Below, one piece after another: positions 40,001 through 49,375 of a stretch of DNA of 64,000 bases. The notes under the pieces were generated by a model, which did no database searches, was not told the DNA's origin, and worked only from the letters and a program-made list of their open reading frames with translations. Each line of letters opens with the position of its first letter. Position 1 is the first letter of the stretch. Position numbers and translations under genes: made by a program. Source of the stretch: Streptacidiphilus sp. 4-A2 (GTDB taxonomy: Bacteria; Actinomycetota; Actinomycetes; Streptomycetales; Streptomycetaceae); NCBI GenBank assembly GCA_014284505.1, contig JAAFYY010000001.1, forward strand, positions 8,710,295 to 8,774,294, given 5' to 3'.

Positions 40001-40939
40001 CTACCGCGAGGGGAGCAGGTCCCAGGCGAGCAGCCCCGCGCCGAGGCGCCGGCGGTGTCCTTGAGGGCGGCTGGGACGATGGCGGGCTGGACCTGGAAGG
40101 TCAAGCGCTGTCGGACGGCGCGGCGCAGTGGGGCGAAGAGCGTGTCCCCTGCCTCGGCCAGTCCGCCTCCGATGATGACGGCGGGCACGTCGAGCAGGTT
40201 CTGGGCTTGCACGATGCCGCAGGCCAGGGCGTCGACGGCCCGGTGCCAGACTACGGCCGCACGGTGGTCCCCCGCTTCGACCGCGCGGGCGCAGTCGCGT
40301 GCGTCCGCGTTCGGGTCGGCAGTGGTGAGTGCCCAGGCGCGGGAGACGGCGCCCGCCGATGCCAGGGTCTCCAGGCAGCCGGATGCTCCGCAGCCGCAGC
40401 GGGGGCCGTCTGCGGACCATGGCGTGTCCGATCTCCCCGGCGTTGCCGTGGGTGCCGGGTTCGATGCGACCGCCGGCGCCGATGGCACCGGCGATGCCGG
40501 TTCCGAGTGCTATGAAGAGAAAGCGTTCGATAGCGCGGCCTGCTCCCAGGCGGGCCTCGGCGAGGGCGCCGGCCCGCACGTCGTGGCCCAGGGCGATGGG
40601 CAGGGCCGGGTTGCCCGTGCTGTGTGCGAGATGCTCACCGAGCAGGCTGCGCAGGGGCACGTCGCGCCATCCGAGGTTGACGGAGTAGGAGGCGATGCCG
40701 CCCTGTTCGTCGACGGTACCCGGTACCACGACACCTGCGGCCAACGGATGGGTGCCGAAGCGGTGGTGCCCCTCGTGGGCGAGGTCGGTGATGAAGGCGC
40801 AGATGGCCGCCACAACCGCGTGGGGGCCCCGGTCGCGCGCGGTGGGGCGGCGTGCCTGGAAGAGAACGGTTCCGTCGGGGGCGACCAGGGCGGCTTTCAT
40901 GGCGGTGCCGCCCACATCGAGGGCGATGACGTGATTCAC
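40001..40939 (-). CDS. ROK-family sugar kinase (glucokinase/N-acetylhexosamine kinase type)
   Basis: About 312 residues; GTG 40939 with AAGGAAG upstream. Phosphate-binding motif NHVIALDVGGTAMKAALVAP, ALGTGIAGAIGAGGRIEPGT, NAGEIGHAMV and the zinc-binding CGCGASGCLET (after a frame change near 40420) place it in the ROK kinases; the end reads GAGLLAWDLLPSR after a second change near 40050. No HTH domain, so it is an enzyme. Its position beside a secreted sugar-binding protein and a sugar ABC system suggests it phosphorylates the imported monosaccharide. Confidence 0.75.
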   Translation of the reverse strand: MNHVIALDVGGTAMKAALVAPDGTVLFQARRPTARDRGPHAVVAAICAFITDLAHEGHHRFGTHPLAAGVVVPGTVDEQGGIASYSVNLGWRDVPLRSLLGEHLAHSTGNPALPIALGHDVRAGALAEARLGAGRAIERFLFIALGTGIAGAIGAGGRIEPGTHGNAGEIGHAMVRRRPPLRLRSIRLPGDPGIGGRRLPRLGTHHCRPERGRTRLRPRGRSGGPPCGRSLAPGRRRPGLRHRASPEPARRARRHHRRRTGRGRGHALRPTAPRRPTALDLPGPARHRPSRPQGHRRRLGAGLLAWDLLPSR

Positions 40940-41216
40940 GGGGCTTCCTTGGGTGGGCTGGATCCGGGTTCCGGGACGGGCATCCGCAGGGGCGGCTTCA
41001 CGGGCCTGGTGTTCGGCTTTGGGGTCGGTGTCCCCGGCCGATGGCGTGCTGGATTCCCGGGACGGGCAGGTGGAGCGGGGGCGGCGTGCTGCCGACCCCG
41101 CTCCACTGCCCACTCCTGGCATCGGCGCCCTCCCACTGCCGACGGGATCAGTTGAAGGCAACCGAACTGCCGTCAGATCTTTTTTATGTAGGGCGACTTG
41201 AAGACATGATGAATCG

Positions 41217-43717
41217 TCAGTTGATTTTCCACTGCTGGAGCGCCGAGCCGGTGTTGGGTTGCTGTGTGACGAGACCGCCGTTGGAGGTGGACGAGGTGGT
41301 GAGCAGCAGTCCGGAGTTGACGTTGGTGATGGTGTAGGCGCCGGAGGCGAGTTGGGTAACCTTCCAGTCCTGGTTCGTGCCGCCGGTGCAGGTCCACTGG
41401 ATCACTGTGGTGCCGGCCGTGGTGAGGCCGCCGTTGTCGTCGGCGCACAGGTTGGAGTAGGCGTTGACGATGGTGTAGGAGCCGTCCGGCTGCCGGGTGA
41501 AGGTCCAGTTCTGGTTCTGGCCGCCGTTCAGTGACCAGGTGTCCAGCTGGATACCGGTGGTCGTGAACCAGTTGGGGTCGTCGAGGGCCTCACCGGAGAG
41601 CGAGAGCGTGTGTGTGCCGTTGAGGGTGGCACTGACGGTCCAGGTGAAGGAGGCGGAGCCGCTGGCCGTACCGGAGGTTGCGGTGACCGTGGCCGTGGAG
41701 CTGCCGGTGGTGGTCGGTGTGCCGGTGATCAGACCGGCCGAGTTGATCGACAGCCCGGTCGGCAGGCCGGTCGCGGAGTACGTCAGCGCCTCGGCCTGCG
41801 AGTCGGCGGCACTGATCTGGAGCGTGGCCGCGGTTCCGGCGGTGGCGGTCTGGGCGCCGGGGTTGGTGACGCTGACGGTCTCGGGGACAGAGGTCGGCCC
41901 GGACTGGGTGAACGTCAGCGTCTGCTCGGCCGCGGTTCGTGTGCCGCCGACGGAGTTGCCGGTGGTGTTGGTCCAGTCGCGGTTCGGCGTGGTCTCCGTG
42001 AGACGGCCGGAGTTCGAGGACATGCCCAGCACCAGACCGCTGTAGCGGTTGACGAGCCGGTAGGTGCCGGTCTGCGTGCCGGTGGAGGGGGAGGTGTTCG
42101 CGATGACGAACCACTCCTGTCCGACGGTGGGGCCGCTGGAGCCGACTGTGCTGGTGGTCGGCGCGGTTCCCCAGGCCCGGTTGGCCGTTGAGCTGGAGTC
42201 GACGCCCAGCGCCTGGCCGGTGGCGGCGTTGGTGATCAGGTACGAGCCGTCGCCCTCACTGGAGAAGGACCACACGGCCAGGCTGGATCCTCCCGCGGAC
42301 GCCAGCGAGGTGGTCGCCGAACTGCCGGAGACCTGGGAGAGCACGACGCCGGCTCCGCTGCCGATCACGTAGTCCTTGGTCAGGTCGACCGGCGCGGCGG
42401 GCGCGGAGGAGTCCACGTGACGTTGGCGTACGCGCCGGTGGAGTTGTTCGGGCACGCCTGCGAGCAGTAGGAGCGGAAGGACTTCCCGACGATGTTGGAG
42501 CTGGTCAGGTTGGCGCTGTCGAGGAACCAGCGGTACCAGGACGCGGTTTCGAAGCTGCTTCCGGTGTCGCCGATCAGGGACCACTGCTGTGTGGCGAGGT
42601 TGTCGGTCGCGTAGTACTGCTGCGGTGCCGTTCCGCTCTGGTCCGGGTTCTGCGGCTCGCCGATGTACAGCCCCAGGTAGGCGTCGTAGGTGATGTCCAT
42701 GGCGAACAGCGGGGACGTCGCGGGCATTTCCCCGGCCGCTGTCTGCTGGCTCGCGGTACCGGTGTTGTCCGGGTTGTACTCGCTGGAGACCGGGGTGTAG
42801 CCGGTGCTGTTGCTGGAACTGACCGGCACCATGTTGCTCTCCTGGCCGCCGAGGCCGGGCTGGCTCCACGAGCCGTCGTACCACTTCTCCCACGTGCCGG
42901 ACGCCATCTTGCCGGAGATCGGAGCGCGGGCCACGTGCTCGTAGAAGGCGCTCCAGGTACCGGTCTTGTCGATGATCCGCGAGCCGTAGTAGAGGTAGAA
43001 GTACCCCGAGGCGGTGTCCGTGTACAGCCGCGGGTCGCCGTCACCGTAGTCGTACGTCTGGTTCGGGAACGCGGTGGTGTCGTCACGCGTGGTGCTGTAG
43101 GGAGAGGTGATGGCGTGGCTCTCGATGGTCCACACCTTTCCCTGGTCCGTCGACACCGCGTAGTCGATGGCGTCGTAGTGCAGGCCGTCGCCGAAGGGCT
43201 GCGGGGTGAACTCGTTGTGCACCATGCCGTACCAGTTGCCGGTGTCCGGGTCGATCCACACCCCCACCAGGTCGCAGTAGTTGGACTCGGCGTAGGTGGA
43301 GCCCGACGGCGCGGGCGTTGCGGTGAGTCCGGTCGGGCTGTTGTTGCACCGCCAGGTGGTGTCGCTGTTGGAGTCGTCGGGGTTGGCCGGGTTCACCGCG
43401 TTGCTGATCGCACTCGACTCGGTGGAGGTGTCGAAGTTCGTGCCGGTGAAGAACTGCCAGTAGCGCGGGGCCGTCGCCCCGTACAGCGAGGCGGACTGCT
43501 GGAAGTAGAACGTGCCGTCCTTGTCGATGTAGGGGCCCGCAGGCGTGTCGTCGGGCGTGGAGTACGTGCCCGTCGATCCGACCGAGACGGTGTAGCCGGC
43601 GGTGGGGGGCGGGGCCGACGGGGCAGCGGCCGGCGAGGCGGTCGCCGCCGGGGCAGCGAGGGCCGCCAGCACGGCGACGGTGACCGCGGTGCCGAGTGCT
43701 TGTCTCAAACGTGACAC
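41217..43717 (-). CDS. Secreted glycosidase-like protein with ricin-lectin and Ig-like domains
   Basis: Exported protein of about 830 residues. GTG 43717 with GGAAGGA upstream; signal peptide QALGTAVTVAVLAALAAPAA. The N-terminal half is a five-blade-propeller-like catalytic region (YDYGDGDPRLYTDTASGYFY, LFAMDITYDAYLGLYIGEPQ), nearest in feel to GH43-type enzymes. One frame change near 42400 leads into a ricin-type lectin, a putative Ig domain (AATLQISAADSQAEALTYSA, GLPTGLSINSAGLITGTPTT) and a C-terminal ricin domain (NLCADDNGGLTTAGTTVIQW; NQDWKV; LQQWKIN). Likely binds and trims a polysaccharide; the sugar is unknown. Confidence 0.65.
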
Positions 43718-43938
43718 AGGAAGTCCTTCCGGAAGTCCGCATCCAGGCGGGCGCATGGGGGTACCACGTCCCGGAGCAGGCGTTGAGTGAAGGAACGCCG
43801 GGTGCGGGACCCCCTGAAGACGGGGGTGTCGTCGCCGCGTGGAGAATGGACCGGCTCTGAACATGCAGGGGGGTTGCGGGGGCTGCCTACCACCTCGGTC
43901 AAGAAGACGCTCGGCTCTACTTGGCCCCCAGCTATTTG

Positions 43939-43959
43939 TTCGGCTAGTGTTATAACGAA
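43939..43959. promoter_or_regulatory. Candidate ROK operator between divergent genes
   Basis: TTCG-N13-CGAA in an AT-richer patch (43930-43960) between the lectin-glycosidase gene and the ROK regulator. It resembles the AGTTCG-N9-CGAACT palindrome upstream of the ABC operon (45943-45963), though the spacing differs. Confidence 0.4.
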
Positions 43960-44067
43960 GCCCCTCGGTGTCAATACTTCCGAAGAGAACGATTCGGGAC
44001 CCGGAGGCAGAGCACTCGACAGGATTCGCGGTAGCGGTAGCTGACGACCAGACAGCTGGAGATTTCG

Positions 44068-45348
44068 ATGACTGAGCAGACTCCCAGCTTCGGCATCGCC
44101 GTCGGGGGCATCCGGGACCCGGCCGACCGTGCGTCGATCCGGCGCGCCAACCTCGGCATGATCCTCCGGCACCTCCAGGACCGCGGGCCCAGGTCACGGA
44201 CGGTGCTCGCCAAGGAGACCGGACTTCCGAAGGCGACCATTTCCAGCCTGGTCGCCGAACTGTCCGGGCTCGGCCTGGTCCGTGAAGGCGACTTCGAGCG
44301 GGACACCGGCAACATCGGACGACCCCGGCAGTCGGTCGAGCTGTACGGGCACGGGGTCTGCGGTGTCGGCGTCGAGATCAACGTCGACTACGTCGCCGCC
44401 ATCGCCCTGGACCTCTGCGGGAACATCGTCTTCAACCGCCGGACCGCCGTCGACGCGCTCGGGCTGGGCCCGGTCGGAACGCTCGCGGCCGCCGTCGCCC
44501 TCACCGACGAGGCGCTGAAGGACCTCCGGGGCCAGGGCATCGAACCGGTCGGGGTCACCGTGGCCGTGCCCGGCGGCACGGACGCCGGCAGGGGCAGCAT
44601 CACCATGTCGGCGAACCTGGGCTGGCACGACATCGCGGTCACCTCGGCCCTGCGCGAGGGCCTCGGCGACCAGGCCCCTCCGATCGGCATCCGCAACGAC
44701 GCCCAGCTCGGGACCATCGCCGAGTACGTCGCCCTCGCCGGTACCGGGGTCCGCGACATGCTCTACATCACCGGCGACATCGGCGTCGGCGGCGGCATCG
44801 TCAGCAACGGGCAGGAGATGCTGGGATTCCGCGGCGCCGCCTGCGAGATCGGCCACATGCCGTTCAATCCCGAGCCCGTCCTCTGCGGCTGCGGACGCCG
44901 CGGCTGCTGGGAGACCCTGATCGGCCTCGGCGGTCTGCTGGCGCACGCCGCCGACCCGGACGACGCCGTCCGTGACCCCTGGACCGACCGCGAACAGCGG
45001 CTCTCCGAGATCCGCAGGCGGGCCGAGGCCGGCGACGAGCGGACTCTGGCCGCGCTCCGCGAGATCGCCGCCAGCCTGGGCTACGGCACCGCCATGCTGG
45101 TGGACGTCCTCGACCCGAAACTGGTGGTCTTCGGCGGGTACTTCGCCTACCTGGGTGACTTCCTGCTGGAGGACGTACAGCGCACGCTGGACTCGCGGGT
45201 TCTGGAATCCGCCGTGGGCTCGGCCAGTGTGGCGCGCTCCAAGCACCGGTTCACCTCCGCCCTGCGCGGCGGGGCGCAGCTCGCGCTGGAGGCCGTGTAC
45301 CAGGATCCGAGCAGCGTCACCAGGCGCGGAGCCCCGGCTCCTGCCTGA
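44068..45348 (+). CDS. ROK-family transcriptional repressor (xylose/N-acetylglucosamine repressor type)
   Basis: Intact 426-residue regulator. Winged helix at 25-90 (LGMILRHLQDRGPRSRTVLA, KETGLPKATISSLVAELSGL) followed by a ROK sugar-binding domain with GVGVEINVDYVAAIALDL, the EIGHMPFNPE segment and the zinc motif CGCGRRGCWETL. In such repressors sugar binding releases DNA. It lies divergent from the secreted glycosidase and directly upstream of the sugar ABC operon, and probably controls both. Confidence 0.85.
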   Translation: MTEQTPSFGIAVGGIRDPADRASIRRANLGMILRHLQDRGPRSRTVLAKETGLPKATISSLVAELSGLGLVREGDFERDTGNIGRPRQSVELYGHGVCGVGVEINVDYVAAIALDLCGNIVFNRRTAVDALGLGPVGTLAAAVALTDEALKDLRGQGIEPVGVTVAVPGGTDAGRGSITMSANLGWHDIAVTSALREGLGDQAPPIGIRNDAQLGTIAEYVALAGTGVRDMLYITGDIGVGGGIVSNGQEMLGFRGAACEIGHMPFNPEPVLCGCGRRGCWETLIGLGGLLAHAADPDDAVRDPWTDREQRLSEIRRRAEAGDERTLAALREIAASLGYGTAMLVDVLDPKLVVFGGYFAYLGDFLLEDVQRTLDSRVLESAVGSASVARSKHRFTSALRGGAQLALEAVYQDPSSVTRRGAPAPA

Positions 45349-45439
45349 CGCCCCACCTGATCCGCAGCACCGCGCCTCGCGCAGGACACAGCCCGCGCCG
45401 ACAGCACGCGCGCGGCAGCCCGGCAGTTCACCCCCACCA

Positions 45440-45465
45440 CCGGCGGCAGCAGCGTCTGCCGCCGG
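45440..45465 (+). terminator. Hairpin downstream of ROK repressor, copy 1
   Basis: CCGGCGGCAG-CAGCGT-CTGCCGCCGG: perfect 10-bp stem, no T-run, about 90 bases after the stop. Its duplicate lies at 45764-45792 with one extra GGC in the left arm. Confidence 0.6.
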
Positions 45466-45763
45466 CCTGCCGCCATGCCGCGACAGCGACCGCGACCGCG
45501 ACCGCGAACGTCCGCGATGAGCTGCGCCGATGCCCCTCCGCCCGGTGCCGAGTAGGTCGTTTGCGACGCACCGGTTCAGCTCCGCCCTGTGCGGCGGGGC
45601 GTAGCTCGCGCTGGAGCGCCGTGCACCAGGATCCGAGCAGCGTCACCAGGCGCGGAGCCCCGGCTCCTGCCTGACGCCCCACCTGATCCGCAGCACCGCG
45701 CGTCGCGCGGGGCACAGCTCGCGCCAGCAGCACGCGCGCGGCAACCCGGCAGTTGACCCCACC

Positions 45764-45792
45764 ACCGGCGGCGGCAGCAGCGTCTGCCGCCG
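45764..45792 (+). terminator. Hairpin downstream of ROK repressor, copy 2
   Basis: Second copy of the hairpin within the tandem duplication; stem CCGGCGGCGGCAG/CTGCCGCCGG with a three-base bulge. Confidence 0.55.
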
Positions 45793-45925
45793 GCCTGCCG
45801 CCATGCCCCGACAACTGACGCGACCGCGACCGCGACCGCGGGCATCCGCGCTGAGCTGCGCCGATGCCCCTCCGCGCGGTGCCGAATCGGTCGTTTGCGA
45901 CCCAGAACCTGCCCACGTGGATCTG

Positions 45926-45963
45926 TTGACTTTCCCAAAGTCAGTTCGGACAATAGTCGAACT
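45926..45963 (+). promoter_or_regulatory. Promoter and double palindromic operator of the sugar ABC operon
   Basis: -35 TTGACT (45926-45931), 17-base spacer, -10 GACAAT (45949-45954). A perfect palindrome TGACTTTCCCAAAGTCA (45927-45943) overlaps the -35 and spacer, and a second, AGTTCG-N9-CGAACT (45943-45963), overlaps the -10; they meet at base 45943. Repressor binding at either would block RNA polymerase. The adjacent ROK repressor is the obvious candidate for one of them. Confidence 0.7.
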
Positions 45964-45997
45964 AACTACCCCTTGTGTTCGCCTGAGAGGGATCACC

Positions 45998-47313
45998 ATG
46001 AGAATCAGATGTACCAGGGCCGCCGCCGTGCTGGTCGCCGCCGCTGCCTCGGCAACCGCGCTGACGGGCTGCGGCAGCAGCGGTTCGGGCCAGCCGGGGG
46101 CGGCCGCCAACGGGCCGGTGAAGCTGGCCTTCTGGGGCTGGGCCCCGGGCTACGCCCAGTCCGTCGCCCTGTGGAACAAGTCCCATCCGAACATCCAGGT
46201 CAGCTTCGACACCACCGCCTCCGGCTCCAAGGGCGGCTACACCAAGATGCTGACCGCGGTGAAGGCCGGCAACGCCCCGTGCCTGGCCCAGGTCGGCTAC
46301 GAGACCCTGCCGAGCTTCGCGGCAGCCGGCGCCCTGCAGGACGTCACCTCCTACGCGAGCGGCGACAAGAGCCAGTTCGCCGGCTGGATCTGGAACCAGG
46401 TCACCATCGACGGCGACACCTACGGCATGCCGGTCGACACCGCGCCGATGGCGCTGCTGTACCGCAAGGACCTCTTCACCAAGTACGGCATCACCACGCC
46501 GCCGACCACCTGGACCCAGTACGCCGCCGACGCGGCCAAGGTCCACAAGGCCGATCCCTCGGTCTACCTCGGCGACTTCGGCAACGACGCCTACAACTAC
46601 GCGGGCCTGGCCTGGCAGGCCGGGGCCCAGTGGTTCGGCACCAGCAACGACCAGTGGCAGGTGTCCCTGGACAACGCCGCCAACCAGAAGGTGGCCGGTT
46701 TCTGGCAGGGCCTGGAGAGCAAGGGCCTGCTCAAGAACGACCCGAGCTACGACCCGTCCCTGTACAGCGACATGGCCAAGGGCACCATCCTCTCCGACGT
46801 CAACGCGGTCTGGGACACCCCCATCCTCGCCTCCAGCGTGAAGACCACCTCCGGCGACTGGGCCGTCGCCCCGATGCCGGTCTGGAACGCCGCCGACCGC
46901 AGTACGGCAACGACGGCGGCTCGGCCACCGCCGTGCTCAAGGGCTGCAAGGACGCCGCGCAGGCCACCGAGTTCGCCGCCTGGATGAGCACCGACGCCGC
47001 CAGCCTGAGCAACTTGATCAAGGTCACCGGCATCTACCCGGCAGCGACCTCGGGCCTGACCAACCCGGCGCTGTCCGCGCCCGATCCGTTCTACGGCGGC
47101 CAGGCCATCTTCGACGTCTTCAAGGCCGAGATGCCGGACATCAACACCGCCTGGCAGTGGGGCCCGACCATGACCCAGACCTCGACCGACCTCGGCGACG
47201 GCCTCGGAACCGTGGAGACCGGCAACGCGAACCTGTCCGGCGTGCTGTCCACGGTGCAGACCAAGACCGTGTCCGAGATGAAGCAGCAGGGCCTCAGCGT
47301 CTCCGGCAACTGA
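45998..47313 (+). CDS. Carbohydrate ABC transporter substrate-binding lipoprotein
   Basis: CUT1-type sugar receptor of about 435 residues. ATG 45998 with GAGAGG upstream; lipobox SATALTGCGSS. The mature part starts PVKLAFWGWAPGYAQSVALW and has the usual hinge (YGMPVDTAPMALLYRKDLFT, KYGITTPPTTWTQYAADAAK). One frame change near 46905; the C-terminal lobe continues GNDGGSATAVLKGCKDAAQA to SEMKQQGLSVSGN. First gene of a four-gene operon with two permeases and a hydrolase. Confidence 0.85.
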
Positions 47314-47492
47314 CCGGCGACCGCCGCCCGGGCACACCCGCCCGGGCCCCTGCTCCCACACCGGGGAACCAGCCCGGACCAGCTCTCCGCAGCAGATCCC
47401 GGCCCCAACGCGGCACCCTGCCGACCAGGCCCGTGGGCCCCGCCCGCTGCGACCGGCCGGGCGGCCCGCGACGGTCGAAGAAGGATCCCACT

Positions 47493-48449
47493 ATGACCAC
47501 AGCCACGCCCCGACCACCGGCCGCCGTGCCCCGGCAACCCACACCACGGCGACACACACCACGACAGCAGCGCCGCCAGGCGCGGACCGCGGCAGCCTTC
47601 ATCGCCCCGTTCGCCGTGCTGTTCGCCGGGATGTACCTCGCCCCGATCGGCTACACCGTCTACCAGAGCCTGTTCAAGGTGCACCACTCCGGCCTCGGCC
47701 TGTCCGCCCCCACCACCGCCTTCGCCGGCCTCGGCAACTACACGGCGGCGCTCGGCGATCCGGCTTTCCGCGGCTCGCTGCTGCGGGTGCTGCTGATCGG
47801 CATCGTCCAGGTCCCGGTGATGCTGCTGCTCGCGCTGGCCCTGGCACTGCTGCTGGACGCCAGGACCACCCTGTTCAAGCGGTTCTTCCGGCTGGCCTTC
47901 TTCCTGCCCTACGCGCTCCCCGGCGTGATCGGCGCCATCATGTGGTCCTACCTGGTCGCCCCGGGCCTGAGCCCGATCACCGCCGCCGCCCACCACCTCG
48001 GGCTGCACCTGGACCTGACCTCCAACACCCTGCTGGCGCCCACCATCGGCAACATGCTGACCTGGGGCTGGACCGGCTACAACATGCTGATCATCTACTC
48101 CGCGCTCCAGGCCATCCCCGCCGAACTCAGCGAGGCCGCCACCATGGACGGCTGCTCCCCGCTGCGGATCGCCTGGCACATCAAGATCCCCATGGTCCGC
48201 CCTGCCCTGGTGCTGACCACCGTGTTCTCGGTCATCGGCACCGCCCAGCTCTACAACGAACCCGCCATCCTGCACAACGTCGCACCCAATCTGAGCAGCG
48301 ATTACACCCCGATCTTCGCCGCCTACGACCAGATCAACAACAACAACTTCAACGCCGCCGCGGCGGAATCGGTGATCCTGGCAGTCCTCGCCTTCGTGCT
48401 GTCCTTCGGCTTCCTGAAATTCATGCAACGACGGGGAGAGGCGCTGTGA
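47493..48449 (+). CDS. Sugar ABC transporter permease (MalF type)
   Basis: Intact 318-residue inner-membrane permease with six helices after a basic, Pro-rich N-terminus (first helix FIAPFAVLFAGMYLAPIGYT). The ATPase-contact EAA loop is ELSEAATMDGCSPLRIAWHI. It overlaps the next permease by four bases (GTGA). No ATPase is encoded in the operon, so it probably uses a shared MsiK-type ATPase encoded elsewhere, as known for Streptomyces CUT1 systems. Confidence 0.85.
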   Translation: MTTATPRPPAAVPRQPTPRRHTPRQQRRQARTAAAFIAPFAVLFAGMYLAPIGYTVYQSLFKVHHSGLGLSAPTTAFAGLGNYTAALGDPAFRGSLLRVLLIGIVQVPVMLLLALALALLLDARTTLFKRFFRLAFFLPYALPGVIGAIMWSYLVAPGLSPITAAAHHLGLHLDLTSNTLLAPTIGNMLTWGWTGYNMLIIYSALQAIPAELSEAATMDGCSPLRIAWHIKIPMVRPALVLTTVFSVIGTAQLYNEPAILHNVAPNLSSDYTPIFAAYDQINNNNFNAAAAESVILAVLAFVLSFGFLKFMQRRGEAL

Positions 48450-49364
48450 CCGCCGCGACAGACACACCCCCACCGCCCACCAAGGCCCACCACCACGCCG
48501 GGGAGAGGTCGCAGCAGCCACGCCAACTCGAAGTCACCCGCTGGCTCACCCTGGGCGTGATGCTGCTCGCCACCATCTACTTCCTGGCCCCCGTCTGGTG
48601 GTTGCTGGTCTCGTCCACCAAGACCAGCTCCGGGCTGTTCGCCGGCAACGGCTTCTGGTTCGGCCACTTCGCCTTCTTCTCCAACGTGCGCACGGTCTTC
48701 GCCGAACAGGGCGGGATCTTCTCCCGTTGGCTGCTCAACAGCGCCGTCTACGCCGTGGGCGGCGCGGCGGTCAGTACCCTGCTGTCCGCGATGGCGGGCT
48801 ACGCCCTGGCCAAGTACCGGTTCCGGGGGCGGGAGTTCACCTTCAACCTGGTGCTCGCGGCGGTGCTCATCCCGCAGCCGCTGCTGGCCATCCCGCTGGT
48901 ACCTGATGTTCTCCCCGGTACACCTGGTGAACACCTACTGGGGCGTACTGCTGCCGAGCATGGTCAGCCCGTTCGGCGTCTACCTCTCCCGGATCTACGC
49001 CGGGGCCTCGGTCCCGGACGAACTGATCGAGGCCGGGCGGCTGGACGGCGCGGGCGAGTTCCGGATCTTCAGTACCATCTCGATTCGGGTGATGGCCCCC
49101 GCCCTGGTCACCGTGTTCCTGTTCCAGTTCGTCAGCATCTGGACCAACTACCTGCTGCCGGTGCTGATGCTGGCCAACAGCAACCTGCAACCGGTCACCG
49201 TCGGCATCGTCGGCTGGCAGGCCCAGCGCGGGATCGGCTCCTCCGCCGTCCCCTTCAACATCATCATCACCGCGGCGATGCTCTCCGCCGTCCCACTGGT
49301 CGTGCTCTTCCTGTCCCTGCAACGCTTCTGGCGCTCCGGCCTGGTCGCCGGCAGCGTCAAATGA
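48446..49364 (+). CDS. Sugar ABC transporter permease (MalG type)
   Basis: Six-helix permease of about 305 residues. First helix LGVMLLATIYFLAPVWWLLV; AGYALAKYRFRGREFTFNLV is the conserved MalG segment; the EAA loop is ELIEAGRLDGAGEFRIFSTI. One frame change near 48900 (IPLYLMFSPVHLVNTYWG bridges it). GTG start inside the upstream stop and coupled expression; the next start lies 12 bases after its stop. Confidence 0.85.
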
Positions 49365-49375
49365 GGAGGCCACCC

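Larger units (their letters stand above)
45243..45901 (+). repeat. Imperfect 325-335-bp tandem duplication
   Basis: Unit 1 (45243-45567) starts inside the last 35 codons of the ROK repressor; unit 2 (45568-45901) repeats that coding tail, in which a TAG interrupts the copied codons, and the downstream spacer. Each unit contains a hairpin with CCGGCGGCAG/CTGCCGCCGG-type arms and a GCGACC hexamer run. Differences are scattered base changes and small indels. Confidence 0.8.
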
